Positions 1 through 10,000 of a DNA stretch of 64,000 nucleotides are shown here, piece by piece (position 1 is the stretch's first letter; each line of letters starts with the position of its first letter). Source of the stretch: Firmicutes bacterium OM04-13BH. GTDB taxonomy: Bacteria; Bacillota; Clostridia; Lachnospirales; Lachnospiraceae. The position numbers were made by a program, and so were the translations under genes. The DNA lies in assembly GCA_003481745.1 (NCBI GenBank), contig QULP01000008.1, forward strand, positions 62,001-126,000, in the 5' to 3' direction. Below the pieces are notes generated by a model, which did not search any database, was not told the DNA's origin, and saw only the letters and a list, made by a program, of their open reading frames with translations.

Positions 1-768
1 CGAACAAAAGAAATTTTAAACATTGATAAAAATACCTTAGAGAGCGGGCTTTCTTTTTCAAAATCAGTAAGGCGTTTTTTGAGATGGTGTGGAGAGGACG
101 TTGTATTTTGTACCTGGGGACCAACTGATTTGATTGAACTTCAGCGAAATTTGAAATACTATACCATGCTGCATTTCTTAGAAGGACCGGTTCGTTATTA
201 TGACCTTCAGAAAATCTTTGGGATTGCCTGTGAGGGTAAAAAAAACTGCCGTTCCCTGGAATATGCAATTGATTTTCTTAAAATAGAAAAGACAGAGAGT
301 TTTCACCGTGCACTTCATGATGCCTGGTATACGGCGGAGGTGTTTGCAAAATTGCCGATTGAGGTGGTTGAGAAAAATTACTCGATTGATACTTATCAGA
401 ATCCAAAATCCAAAAAAGAAGAAATTCATGTCATGTTTGAGAATTATTCAAAATATATTTCAAGAGAATTTCCAACAAAAGAAGACGCAATGAAAGACAG
501 GGAAGTCGTAAGTACAAAATGCATTGTTTGTAATAATACAGCAAAGAAGAAAATACGCTGGTTTTCTATGAATACCAAATCCCATGTCTGCCTGGCATAC
601 TGTCCGGAACACGGTTATTTAAAAGGGAAAATCCGGTTGAAGAAAACCGATGAAGGCAATTATTATGTAGTAAAAACAGTAAAGAAAATTAATGAAGAAG
701 AAGCAGTTGAGATTCGGGAAAAACGAAATCTGCTTCGGGAAAAAAGGCGTGAAAAAAGACATCAGTGA
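1..768 (+). CDS. 3'-5' exonuclease, DEDDh type (5' end outside window)
   Basis: The reading frame is open from base 1, so the start lies upstream; a TTG at 79 is in frame but internal. The visible part carries the late exonuclease motif His-x-Ala-x-x-Asp (HRALHDAWYTAEVF near 304-345), which supplies the general-base His and last metal-binding Asp in DEDDh nucleases of the RNase T/KapD/PolC-epsilon type. The C-terminal third has two Cys pairs (CIVCNN near 520 and later Cys/His) that could bind zinc, and a very basic tail (EKRNLLREKRREKRHQ). It probably trims RNA or DNA ends. The catalytic DEE N-terminal motif lies outside the window, so the subfamily is not certain. Confidence 0.75.
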   Translation, partial: RTKEILNIDKNTLESGLSFSKSVRRFLRWCGEDVVFCTWGPTDLIELQRNLKYYTMLHFLEGPVRYYDLQKIFGIACEGKKNCRSLEYAIDFLKIEKTESFHRALHDAWYTAEVFAKLPIEVVEKNYSIDTYQNPKSKKEEIHVMFENYSKYISREFPTKEDAMKDREVVSTKCIVCNNTAKKKIRWFSMNTKSHVCLAYCPEHGYLKGKIRLKKTDEGNYYVVKTVKKINEEEAVEIREKRNLLREKRREKRHQ

Positions 769-780
769 TGTCTTTTTTTC
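752..780. terminator. Bidirectional intrinsic terminator
   Basis: The hairpin GACATC-agt-GATGTC is extended by A-runs on the left and T-runs on the right, giving a stem of about 12 bp usable on both strands. It sits between two convergent genes and overlaps the last codons of both. Confidence 0.85.
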
Positions 781-2138
781 GCCTTTTTTGATTTTGATGT
801 CTTTTTTTGATTCATCGCTTTAAATGATTTTTGAATTGATTTTGATGGTAAAATCTTTACCTGTTTCGTCATTAATATCTGATTGTTAAAGAGACAGTCA
901 GTAAATACGGAATCGCCTTCCACGCGTGTTTCATAAGTAACCGAATCTAAAGACACATCATTTGGCAGGGTTACGCAGTTGCCGTTTTCCACGCAGGAGA
1001 GAAATTCGGGAGTTGTCATTTTCAGCGAAAACGCATCCGCAGGCAGTAATTGAACAGTAGTTTCCGGCTGATTTTCTGTTATCACTTCTTTATGAAAATT
1101 CCCAAATCCATAATCAAACAGCGAAGCCGTATCACTGTACTGAAAACGCAGGGTGTCGGCAAGGACAACGCAGACCAGACGCATGTTGTCACGCTCGGCA
1201 AAGGTGACTAAAGTATTTCCGGCGGTTGTGGTGTAGCCGGTTTTTCCGCCAAGACAGCCATCATAATGTTTTTCACCGGAGAGCAGCATTTTATTATGAT
1301 TATTAAGCCAGCGTTCTTCATCAGTGAGATTTGTTTTTGGTTCTATATAATATTCTGTTCCAATGATTTTTCGGAAAATTTTGTTTTGGAAAGCGGAACG
1401 GGCAATTGTAGCCAGGTCACGTGCGGTTGTATAATGATTGTCATCGTGCAGACCGCTTGGATTCATAAAATGTGTGTTGTTACAGCCAAGGGACGCAGCA
1501 CGTTCATTCATTTTATCGACAAAAGCAGAGATACTTCCACCGCCGACATATTCGGCTACGCCATTGGAGACTTCATTTGCGGAAGCAAGCAGAACCGCAT
1601 AAAGGCTTTGCTCCATTGTAAGAATTTCACCCGGTTTGATTCCAATGTGGGTGCTTCCGGGTTCAATACTGTAGACGGCATCTGTGGAAAACGTGATTTG
1701 GTCGGATAAATTGCTGTTTTCAATCGCAAGCCATGCAGTCATAATCTTTGTGGTACTTGCAGGATAGCGCTTTTCATCAATTCCCTTTGCATATAAAATT
1801 TCGCCTGAATCGACGTCCATTAAAATGGCAGTTTCGGCAGCGACTTGCGGACCTTTTGGCCAGGAAGCCCAGGAATCGGATTGAACTTCCCAGTTGTAAC
1901 TTTCAGGCGGAGCATTTGGGTCAGTCGGCGGTGTGCCAGATGTAGTATCTGTAGAAGCTGGATCAGAAGATTGGGCAGTTGTAGTATCAGTCGGTGCAGC
2001 AGTTTCAGAAGTCTGAGAAATTGCTTCCGTGTTTTCGGAAGAGTTTGCGTCGGCGGCAAAAACCGGAAGTGAAAAAGTGCCGGATAAAAGGGTAATCGAA
2101 CAGACAGCAGAGATTACCCGATGTTTTAAATGATTCAT
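762..2138 (-). CDS. D-alanyl-D-alanine carboxypeptidase (DacA/DacF-like, PBP5 family)
   Basis: This secreted serine peptidase trims the terminal D-Ala of peptidoglycan stem peptides. All three penicillin-binding motifs are visible: SxxK as STTK, SxN as SAN, and KTG in GGKTGYTT. A Sec signal peptide (MNHLKHRV...LPVFAADA) is followed by a Thr/Ser/Pro-rich linker of about 60 residues, and the C-terminal domain ends in a Lys-rich tail. I place the start at 2138, not at the upstream in-frame ATG (2198), because AAGGGG lies 10 bases before it and the signal peptide then begins correctly. It is transcribed from the promoter at 2211-2239 and converges on the exonuclease gene. Confidence 0.9.
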   Translation of the reverse strand: MNHLKHRVISAVCSITLLSGTFSLPVFAADANSSENTEAISQTSETAAPTDTTTAQSSDPASTDTTSGTPPTDPNAPPESYNWEVQSDSWASWPKGPQVAAETAILMDVDSGEILYAKGIDEKRYPASTTKIMTAWLAIENSNLSDQITFSTDAVYSIEPGSTHIGIKPGEILTMEQSLYAVLLASANEVSNGVAEYVGGGSISAFVDKMNERAASLGCNNTHFMNPSGLHDDNHYTTARDLATIARSAFQNKIFRKIIGTEYYIEPKTNLTDEERWLNNHNKMLLSGEKHYDGCLGGKTGYTTTAGNTLVTFAERDNMRLVCVVLADTLRFQYSDTASLFDYGFGNFHKEVITENQPETTVQLLPADAFSLKMTTPEFLSCVENGNCVTLPNDVSLDSVTYETRVEGDSVFTDCLFNNQILMTKQVKILPSKSIQKSFKAMNQKKTSKSKKAKKRHH

Positions 2139-2210
2139 AAAATAAAAACCCCTTATAAAAAAATGTACATTGGTAAGTGGCAAAATTAACTTTGACACTC
2201 ACATTTTAAT

Positions 2211-2239
2211 AGTATAGTCCATTTATGGCGATATCTCAA
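2211..2239 (-). promoter_or_regulatory. Sigma-A promoter for the carboxypeptidase gene
   Basis: Read on the minus strand: TTGAGA, 17 bp spacer, TATACT. It would give a 5' UTR of about 65 nt. Confidence 0.75.
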
Positions 2240-2429
2240 CTAAGGATTCATTAAGAAAATGAAAAAAAATGAGATTAGATGAGAAAAATTAAGGATTTTA
2301 TTTGAAAACATAAAGGGTAAGTGATATGATTAGACTGGTTTTTTCTATCATTTATTAACCGACAGAAAGCCAATTAATTTTTAAGCAAGAAGCTCGGTTA
2401 TTTGTAGCTGAGTAGTTCACTAATTATAG

Positions 2430-2465
2430 AGAGATAACTGCCATAAAGAGCAGTCCTTTATCTCT
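2430..2465 (+). promoter_or_regulatory. Leader hairpin before the MATE gene
   Basis: AGAGATAA pairs with TTATCTCT, with an inner CTGC/GCAG stem. No T-run follows, so it is probably not a terminator. The stretch 2240-2500 holds no gene; it looks like a structured 5' UTR of unknown class. Confidence 0.4.
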
Positions 2466-2507
2466 ATTCACGCAAAGAACGCAGGAAGGGGAAGGGTAAT
2501 TTTGGCT

Positions 2508-3851
2508 ATGAAAAAGAGTCTGAGAATGACAGAGGGAAGTATCTCCCAAAAGATCATTTTTTTTGCAATTCCATTGTTTCTGGGAAATCTGTTTCAGCAA
2601 TTGTACAATACTGCTGATTCCCTGATTGTAGGAAATTTTCTTGGAAGTAATGCGTTGGCGGCGGTCAGTTCATCCGGAAATCTGATTTTTCTAATGGTAG
2701 GTTTTATTAACGGCATTGCCATGGGTGCAGGTGTTGTTATTGCACGATATTATGGAGCTAAAAAAAGTGACTTTCTGCAAAAGGCAATCCACACAACGGT
2801 TGCATTCGGGCTTGTGTCCGGTGCTTTGCTGACCGTTCTGGGGATGTTTCTGGCACCAAAGATCCTGGTATTGATGGGAACTCCTGCAGATGTGCTCCCA
2901 GAATCTATTGTGTATTTCCGTACATATTTTGCAGGCTCTATAGGTGTTGTCATGTACAATATCTTTGTTGGAGTTCTGCAGTCAGTCGGTGATGGACGTC
3001 ATCCACTGATATATCTGATTATTTCTTCCTGTGTCAATGTCGTTCTGGATATTTTCTTTATCGCAGGTCTTGGTATGGGTGTCGGATCAGCAGCACTTGC
3101 GACTGCAATTTCACAGTTTGTCAGTGCACTGCTCTGTATGGTTCATCTGCTGCGAGTGGAAGAGGAATACCGTCTGGAATTGCGAGAGATTCGCTTTGAC
3201 AGTTTTATGCTAAAGCAGATCATCCAGAATGGTGTACCATCCGGTTTTCAGAATTCAGTGATTGCGATCGCAAATGTTTTTGTACAGTCAAATATAAATG
3301 CATTTGGAAAAATGGCAATGGCAGGATGTGGCTCATATTCTAAGATAGAGGGATTCGCCTTTTTGCCGGTAACCTGTTTTACGATGGCTCTGACAACCTT
3401 TGTCAGTCAAAATCTGGGTGCAAAACAGTATGACCGGGCGAAAAAGGGAGCAAAATTTGGTGTACTTTGTTCGATTGCGATTGCAGAATTGATAGGTATT
3501 ATCATATATGCGGCAGCACCGATACTGATCACAGCCTTTAACAGAGATCCTGATGTTGTGCATTATGGAGTCATGCAGGCTAGAATTATTGCATTATTTT
3601 ATTGTTTGCTGGCATTTTCTCATTGTATCGCAGCAGTACTTCGTGGCTCAGGCAATGCCTCCGTTCCAATGATCGTTATGTTATGTGACTGGTGTCTGTT
3701 TCGCGTAAGCTACATTACTGTGGCAGTTCGTATTCTCCCAGATATACGAGTGATTTTCTGGGCATACCCATTAACCTGGAGTATCAGTTCCGTGATCTTT
3801 CTGTATCTGTTCTTACGAGGAAAATGGATGTACGGATTCGAAAAATCGTAA
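2508..3851 (+). CDS. MATE family multidrug/Na+ antiporter
   Basis: This polytopic inner-membrane protein of about 447 residues fits the usual 12-helix MATE length. The N-terminus has family-typical patterns (GSISQKIIFFAIPLFLGNLFQQLYN, then ADSLIVGNFLGSNALAAV), and the second half repeats the fold (PSGFQNSVIAIANVFVQSNINAFG). Such proteins export cationic drugs or metabolites using Na+ or H+ gradients; the substrate cannot be told here. A TTG two codons upstream (2502) is an alternative start; ATG 2508 follows a purine-rich AGGAAGGGGAAGGG site. It stands alone, with a structured leader upstream and a strong hairpin just downstream. Confidence 0.9.
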   Translation: MKKSLRMTEGSISQKIIFFAIPLFLGNLFQQLYNTADSLIVGNFLGSNALAAVSSSGNLIFLMVGFINGIAMGAGVVIARYYGAKKSDFLQKAIHTTVAFGLVSGALLTVLGMFLAPKILVLMGTPADVLPESIVYFRTYFAGSIGVVMYNIFVGVLQSVGDGRHPLIYLIISSCVNVVLDIFFIAGLGMGVGSAALATAISQFVSALLCMVHLLRVEEEYRLELREIRFDSFMLKQIIQNGVPSGFQNSVIAIANVFVQSNINAFGKMAMAGCGSYSKIEGFAFLPVTCFTMALTTFVSQNLGAKQYDRAKKGAKFGVLCSIAIAELIGIIIYAAAPILITAFNRDPDVVHYGVMQARIIALFYCLLAFSHCIAAVLRGSGNASVPMIVMLCDWCLFRVSYITVAVRILPDIRVIFWAYPLTWSISSVIFLYLFLRGKWMYGFEKS

Positions 3852-3875
3852 CCACGATACGGAATATTCGCTTGT

Positions 3876-3995
3876 TCTCCCTCAACCGGCTTAGCGGTTG
3901 GGGGAGGACGTTCTCTAATTTTTTCTTATATCTCGCCATATAAAATCACCTTTAAGCTATCATTTTGCTTCATTATAGCCTGGAGGTGATTATTT
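3876..3995 (+). terminator. Hairpin pair downstream of the MATE gene
   Basis: First hairpin: CTCCC/TCAACCG arms closing on gcttag with CGGTTG/GGGAG, then T-rich DNA. Second hairpin at about 3943-3990: AATCACCT and AGCTAT pair with ATAGC and AGGTGATT, followed by ATTTTT. The first can terminate the MATE transcript. The pair also resembles a decayed end of a small insertion element, but no transposase is present. The rest of 3996-4285 is AT-rich and geneless. Confidence 0.5.
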
Positions 3996-4183
3996 TTAAA
4001 GTTACTATCAAATTTATAAGTCGCTATTAAATTTAATAGCTTCAATTTACATAGAAGTAGAATTGGAAGCTTCTATTTTATTTCCATTCGTTGAAACACT
4101 CAAAAAATAAGAAAATATAATAGATTAATAAAAAATAAAAATCAAATTAAAGCAAAAAAACAATTTAAAATCTCAAAAAATAG

Positions 4184-4221
4184 GAAAAATATCGATAAAT
4201 AAGAAAAATATCGATAAATAA
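4184..4221 (+). repeat. Two tandem 19-bp repeats upstream of the small Xre gene
   Basis: Two perfect copies of GAAAAATATCGATAAATAA, each containing the palindrome TATCGATA. They lie about 65 bp before the Xre start, a reasonable place for repressor sites. Confidence 0.6.
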
Positions 4222-4285
4222 GAAGAAAGGTGTATGATATATTATAAAGTGTAAACCGTCACAACACTAAAGAGGATAGAATAAC

Positions 4286-4624
4286 ATGACAAAATTTATA
4301 AATAATTTAAACAAATATCTGTCGGAGATGAAAATTAAGCAGAACTGTCTTAGTATGCTGACAGGGATTGATAAGAATAAATTATCTCGCTTGTTAACCG
4401 GAGTGCAGGATGAAAGTGGTACAGATATGGAAAAAATAGCACAGGCATTGGGAAAAGATGTAGAGTTTTTCTTAAAAGATTCTATCTCAATTCCTGAAAT
4501 CAATCATTTTACTTTCAATAAAATCGCTTTTTATGCAGGAGAACCATCAAAAAAGCAGGAGCGTATTGCAAATCAGTTAGCAGATTATAGAACCAAATGG
4601 AATTCATATTGTGCTTTAGTATAA
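4286..4624 (+). CDS. Small Xre-type DNA-binding protein
   Basis: The 112-residue protein has an N-terminal helix-turn-helix of the Xre/Cro kind (about residues 10-60: KQNCLSMLTGIDKNKLSRLLTG, then TDMEKIAQALGKDVEFFL). The C-terminal 45 residues carry no domain I recognise. GAGG lies 11 bases before the ATG. The tandem palindromic repeats just upstream suggest autoregulation, but that is inference. It faces the AAA-ATPase/nuclease gene convergently; a functional link between them is not shown. Confidence 0.7.
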   Translation: MTKFINNLNKYLSEMKIKQNCLSMLTGIDKNKLSRLLTGVQDESGTDMEKIAQALGKDVEFFLKDSISIPEINHFTFNKIAFYAGEPSKKQERIANQLADYRTKWNSYCALV

Positions 4625-4691
4625 TGCATCAGGTACGGAGAATATGTTAAATTCCCCGTACCTAATGGTTTGACTGGTTTTCAGATATGAT

Positions 4692-6383
4692 TCAACCTTG
4701 AGTTTTAACGCAGCATTTCTTCATCTGAAACGCAATTCCATATTTCAAAATTTTCCGAATTCCATCCTGTTCCAGCGCCTGTGCGTAATTTTTCGTTTCA
4801 ATCTGTTTTAAGGCATTTTTGCAGTCACTTTCCGGTGAGCCATTGTCATCGGTATATTTGACTTCTATTACAATTCCGACTTCTGGATCATCGGTTTCAA
4901 TCAAAATGTCACTGAATCCATTTCCAGATTCTCGATTGGATGAGACATCCCAATTGTTTTTATAGCTTAAAATTCCAAGTAAGATACCATGATAGAAGTT
5001 TTCTTTAAATGCTTTTTGTACGAAAGTATCTCGGATACTGATTGTTTTTTGTAAATAAGCGTTTAACAGTTCTTCGACTTTTTCCGGCTGTTGATTTATC
5101 AATGCCTGACAGAATTTTTCCGCCATTTTGCCATCGTTTTTCACCTCATTCCGAAACAGTGTAAGAATCCGTTCAGTAATAATATTTCGGATTTCTCTGT
5201 TTGGGATTGCCAGACAGTAGCGTCCGTCACTTTCTTTCCCCTGCTGTGTGAGATATCCGGTCATAAAAAGGGTGCTCCAAAGATTATCCATTGTGGAATA
5301 CAATTCATTATAAGTAATCATTTTATCGACTCGTTTACGCACCAGTTTTCCATTTACAAGTCTTTCTAATTCTGTTTTCGTAAGCATATCCGGTTCATTT
5401 ATGCTGTCGATAAAGTGATTGATAATACTGTTTCCGCTCGTATTCATCCAGTAATTTTCCGGTTCTGCATCTGGATTATTCAAATGGTCATTGCAGTAAT
5501 TTACCACATCCCATGGACAGTAGATATCTGCTTTTCCAAAGTGATATCCATCGTACCATTCTCGTACTTCTTCGTATTTATCGTCGAGTTCATAGTAATG
5601 AAGCATTTCTTTTACTTCTGCGTCAGTAAAGCCAAAAGTCTCATCAAACTGAACATTGGTAATGGAATAGACTTTAAAGTTATTGAGACCGGTAAAAATA
5701 CTTTCTTTTGCAATTCTAAGGCATCCAGTTAAGACAGCAAATGCAAGACTGGTGTTTGTCTTTAGAGCATTTCCAAATAGATTCCGAATCAGAAGAACCA
5801 TTTTGTCATAGTAACCATTTTCATGCGCCTTTGCTAAGGGCACATCATATTCATCAATCAGTACTATAACTTTCTGGCTATAATGAATTTCCAATAATTC
5901 CGTTAATTCCTGAAGGCTGCTGGTAATCGCATCTTCTTCCATGTTTCGGTCTAAAAGTTCCAAAAACAATTTTTTATCAATGGTTGTTAACTTGTCACTT
6001 TCTAAAAGAAATTGGAATTTTCTTGCTTCACGGTTTAACGTTCTTATCAGCTGTGCACGGGCTTTTTCGTAGGAATCTGCATCAATTCCTTTTAAACTGA
6101 TAAAAATGACAGGATATTTTCCAAGATATTTTTCACACAGGTTTGTATTTTTTGAAATATACAGGTTATTAAATAAGGAAGGGTCTGTTCCGATTTCAAA
6201 GAAATTTTGAAGCATACTCATATTTAATGATTTTCCAAAACGACGTGGACGTGTGAATAAAGTAACTTCACTTCGGGTTTCTACGACCTGTTCAATTAAA
6301 ATAGTTTTATCTATATAATAATTATTATTACTGCGAAGCTTTTTAAAATCATCAATTCCTGTTGGAAGTGGTATTTTCTGCAT
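4692..6383 (-). CDS. AAA-ATPase-like protein with C-terminal PD-(D/E)XK nuclease domain
   Basis: The 563-residue protein starts with the family signature (LPTGIDDFKKLRSNNNYYIDKT), followed by a Walker A-like loop (RPRRFGKS, Lys51) and a Walker B strand (VIVLIDEYDVPL, about residue 175). The C-terminus has a PD-(D/E)XK core: GFSDILIE, then IVIEVKY, the Asp and Glu-x-Lys of the nuclease. The architecture matches AAA-ATPase_like (PF09820) plus PDDEXK_9 (PF08011), common in gut Bacteroidetes and Firmicutes. Its role is unknown; mobile-DNA or defence functions have been suggested for relatives. AAAGGAAAG precedes the ATG. No partner gene sits beside it on the same strand. Confidence 0.85.
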   Translation of the reverse strand: MQKIPLPTGIDDFKKLRSNNNYYIDKTILIEQVVETRSEVTLFTRPRRFGKSLNMSMLQNFFEIGTDPSLFNNLYISKNTNLCEKYLGKYPVIFISLKGIDADSYEKARAQLIRTLNREARKFQFLLESDKLTTIDKKLFLELLDRNMEEDAITSSLQELTELLEIHYSQKVIVLIDEYDVPLAKAHENGYYDKMVLLIRNLFGNALKTNTSLAFAVLTGCLRIAKESIFTGLNNFKVYSITNVQFDETFGFTDAEVKEMLHYYELDDKYEEVREWYDGYHFGKADIYCPWDVVNYCNDHLNNPDAEPENYWMNTSGNSIINHFIDSINEPDMLTKTELERLVNGKLVRKRVDKMITYNELYSTMDNLWSTLFMTGYLTQQGKESDGRYCLAIPNREIRNIITERILTLFRNEVKNDGKMAEKFCQALINQQPEKVEELLNAYLQKTISIRDTFVQKAFKENFYHGILLGILSYKNNWDVSSNRESGNGFSDILIETDDPEVGIVIEVKYTDDNGSPESDCKNALKQIETKNYAQALEQDGIRKILKYGIAFQMKKCCVKTQG

Positions 6384-6628
6384 GTTCTATCTTTCCTTTC
6401 CTGTTTTATTTTCTGCACCGGTATCTATATAAAATGATAAGTGAATTTACGTGTATATTCATGTGTATATATAGCCTATCATGAAGTAATTTATTTTACA
6501 AGGGAAAGCCTTGGCGATATAGAGAATTGGTGAAGCAGATTATAGAATCGAATGGGATTTATACTATATCTGCAACAAGTTCTGATTTTGCCATCTTGCA
6601 TGAAACGGTTAATACTGTGAATTCCCCC

Positions 6629-6658
6629 TTGACATTTCCCTCTTTCCCTATTTATAAT
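6629..6658 (+). promoter_or_regulatory. Promoter of the T-box/ileS transcript
   Basis: TTGACA, 18 bp spacer, TATAAT, just upstream of the T-box start. The stretch 6384-6628 shows no gene. Confidence 0.8.
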
Positions 6659-6670
6659 AAAGCAAGATAA

Positions 6671-6917
6671 AAACGGTGATGGAGACAGTAGTTTGTTGTT
6701 GAAAGCAACAGCGAGTCGGGGACGGTGGAAGCCCGATGCGAGTAAGAACAAAAGAAAATCACTCCGGAGTTGCTGCCTGAAATTTTCGATTGAGATAAAA
6801 AGTAAGGGATGCCGGTTTTCCTCCGTTAAAAGGAACGCGTATGTTGGTATGTGTAAGAGGTGGTATGAAACGATAGTGATTTACTCTCGTCCTGTTGCAG
6901 GGCGAGAGTTTTTTTTA
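6671..6917 (+). promoter_or_regulatory. T-box leader (isoleucine) with terminator
   Basis: This is a tRNA-sensing transcription attenuator. A long Stem I begins GATGGAGACAGTAG; a likely ATC (Ile) specifier lies at 6758-6760, flanked by A-rich bases; a degenerate T-box (GAGGTGGTA, carrying the UGG that pairs with the tRNA acceptor end) is at 6857-6865. The terminator at 6884-6916 is CTCTCGTCCT-gttgc-AGGGCGAGAG plus eight T. Uncharged tRNA-Ile should stabilise the antiterminator and switch on ileS. The specifier position is my inference from the loop context. Confidence 0.85.
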
Positions 6918-7042
6918 TCATATAGAAAACCTCGTTTCTATATGATAAAAACACTCCGCGAGGTTCGCACTGCGTCGGTATGGAAACATGTCGCAAAAGC
7001 GACCCGCCGCAGGCGGAGAATCTCGCAAGAGAGATTCTTTTT
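6913..7042 (+). repeat. Palindrome cluster between T-box terminator and ileS
   Basis: Four stems follow one another: a perfect 16-bp stem (6913-6928 with 6935-6950), GTCGC-aaaa-GCGAC (6990-7003), CCGCC-gca-GGCGG (7004-7016), and AGAATCTC-gcaaga-GAGATTCT plus T-run (7017-7042). The loop ACCTCG of the first stem is complementary to CGAGGT at 6959-6964, so a pseudoknot is possible. The last stem looks like a second terminator directly before the ileS ribosome site. Confidence 0.7.
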
Positions 7043-7064
7043 AAAAAAAGAAAGGAGTAACACG

Positions 7065-10000
7065 ATGTATCAGAAAGTCGATACGAATATGAATTTCGTA
7101 GAAAGAGAAAAAAATACGGAAAAATTCTGGGCAGATAATAATATCTTCAAAAAAAGTATGGAGCAGAGAAAGCAGGGAGAAACCTATACGTTCTATGATG
7201 GTCCTCCGACTGCAAACGGAAAACCACATATCGGTCACGTGTTAACACGTGTTATCAAGGATATGATTCCGAGATATCGTACAATGAAGGGCTATATGGT
7301 TCCAAGAAAGGCTGGATGGGATACCCACGGACTTCCTGTAGAACTGGAAGTAGAAAAGAAACTGGGTCTGGATGGAAAAGAGCAGATTGAAGCTTATGGT
7401 ATGGAGCCGTTTATCCAGCAGTGTAAGGAAAGTGTATGGAAATACAAAGGAATGTGGGAAGATTTCTCCTCTACCGTAGGTTTCTGGGCTGATATGGAAA
7501 ATCCATATGTTACTTATGACGACAATTACATCGAATCCGAGTGGTGGGCATTAAAAGAAATCTGGAATAAAAACCTGCTTTACAAAGGATTTAAGATTGT
7601 ACCTTACTGCCCTCGTTGTGGAACACCACTTTCTTCTCAGGAAGTTGCACAGGGTTATAAAACAGTAAAAGAACGTTCCGCAGTGGTTCGTTTTAAAGTA
7701 GTAGGTGAAGATGCTTACTTCCTTGCATGGACCACAACCCCATGGACTCTGCCTTCAAACGTTGCACTTTGTGTAAATCCATCGGATACTTACTGTAAAG
7801 TAAAATCAGTTGACGGTTATGTTTATTATATGGCAGAAGCTCTGCTTGATAAAGTTCTTGGAAAATTAGCGGAAGAAGACAAACCGGCCTACGAAGTACT
7901 GGAAACTTATAAAGGAACAGATCTGGAAGGAAAATCTTATGTTGCATTGTATGAATGTGCAGCAAAAGAAGCAGAAAAACAGCATAAGAAAGCACATTAT
8001 GTAATCTGTGATGATTATGTAACCATGTCCGATGGTACCGGTATCGTTCATATCGCACCGGCATTTGGTGAAGACGATGCCCGTGTGGGTCGTGAATATG
8101 ACCTTCCGCTGGTTAAATTCGTAGATGAAAAGGGATGCATGACAGCAGAAACTCCATTTGCAGGAATGAGAGCAAAACCTTCTAAAGCAGAAATGGAAAA
8201 AGACCCGAATGTCAAGAGTGCAGACCCTGAAGTATTAAAAGACCTGGATGCAAAAGGTTTATTATTCGATGCTCCGAAATTCGAGCATGATTATCCGCAC
8301 TGCTGGAGATGCGATACTCCTCTTATCTACTATGCAAGAGAATCCTGGTTTATCAAGATGACAGCAGTAAAAGAGGACTTAATCCGCAATAACAATACCA
8401 TCAACTGGATTCCGGAAAGCATCGGAAAAGGTCGTTTCGGTGACTGGCTGGAAAACGTACAGGACTGGGGTATTTCAAGAAACCGTTATTGGGGAACTCC
8501 ATTAAATATCTGGGAATGTGAATGTGGATGTATGCAGTCTGTCGGAAGCCGTGAAGAACTCTGCAAACTCAGTGGTGACGAAAAAGCCAAAACAGTAGAA
8601 CTTCATCGTCCATATATTGATGAAATCACAATGCCTTGCCCGAAATGCGGAAAGACCATGCATCGTGTACCGGAAGTAATTGACTGCTGGTTTGATTCAG
8701 GAGCAATGCCATTTGCACAGCATCACTATCCATTTGAAAATAAAGAAGTATTTGAAAAGCAGTTCCCGGCACAGTTTATTTCTGAGGCAGTTGACCAGAC
8801 AAGAGGATGGTTCTACTCTCTGCTTGCAGAATCTACGTTATTATTTAATAAAGCACCATATCAGAATGTTATCGTTCTTGGTCACGTACAGGATGAAAAT
8901 GGTCAGAAGATGAGTAAATCCAAAGGAAATGCAGTTGATCCGTTTGACGCACTCGAAACTTACGGTGCAGATGCAATCCGCTGGTATTTCTATGTAAACA
9001 GTGCTCCATGGCTGCCAAACCGTTTCCACGGAAAAGCCGTACAGGAAGGACAGCGTAAATTCATGGGTACTTTATGGAATACCTATGCATTCTTTGTACT
9101 GTATGCAAACATTGATGAATTTGACGCAACAAAATATACATTAGAGTATGACAAACTCGCTGTCATGGACAAATGGTTACTGTCTAAGTTAAATACTTTA
9201 GTTCAGACGGTAGACAACAATCTGGCAAATTACAAAATTCCGGAAACAGCACGTGCACTTCAGGAATTTGTAGATGATATGAGTAACTGGTATGTCCGCA
9301 GAAGCCGTGAACGTTTCTGGGCAAAAGGAATGGAACAGGATAAAATCAATGCCTATATGACTCTGTACACCGCACTGGTAACAGTTGCAAAGGCAGCTGC
9401 ACCGATGATTCCGTTTATGACAGAAGATATTTATCAGAATCTGGTAAGAAGCATTGATAAAACAGCTCCGGAAAGTATCCATCTTTGTGATTTCCCTGCT
9501 GTAAATGAAGCATGGATTGACAAAGAACTCGAAGAAAACATGGAAGACCTTCTGGAAATTGTGGTTATGGGACGTGCCTGCAGAAATACAGCAAATATCA
9601 AAAACCGTCAGCCAATTGGAAAAATGTTTGTAAAGGCATCCTTTACTCTGTCTGATTTCTACACTGATATCATCAAAGATGAGTTAAATGTAAAAGAGAT
9701 GGCATTTACCGATGACGTAAGAGAATTTACTTCCTACAGCTTTAAGCCACAGCTTAGAACAGTAGGTCCGAAATATGGAAAACACTTAAATGCAATCAAA
9801 ACAGCACTGGCTGAATTAGATGGAAATAAAGCAATGGATGAACTTAAGGCAACCGGTGAGCTGAAACTTGACATTGCTGGTGAAGAGATTGTATTATTAG
9901 AGAGTGATTTACTTATTGATACTGCTCAGATGGAGGGGTACGTTTCAGAATCAGACAATGACATCACAGTAGTACTTGACACAAATCTGACTCCGGAGTT

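Noticed and set aside
3876..3995. Complete IS200/IS605 insertion
   Set aside because: Only hairpins are present; there is no TnpA or TnpB frame.
4286..6383. Toxin-antitoxin or defence pair formed by the small Xre and AAA/nuclease genes
   Set aside because: The genes are convergent with separate signals and nothing in the sequence links them; kept as two separate entries.
6693..7064. A 124-codon N-terminal extension of IleS
   Set aside because: This stretch is the T-box RNA and its terminator; AAAGGAG and the normal IleS N-terminus place the start at 7065.
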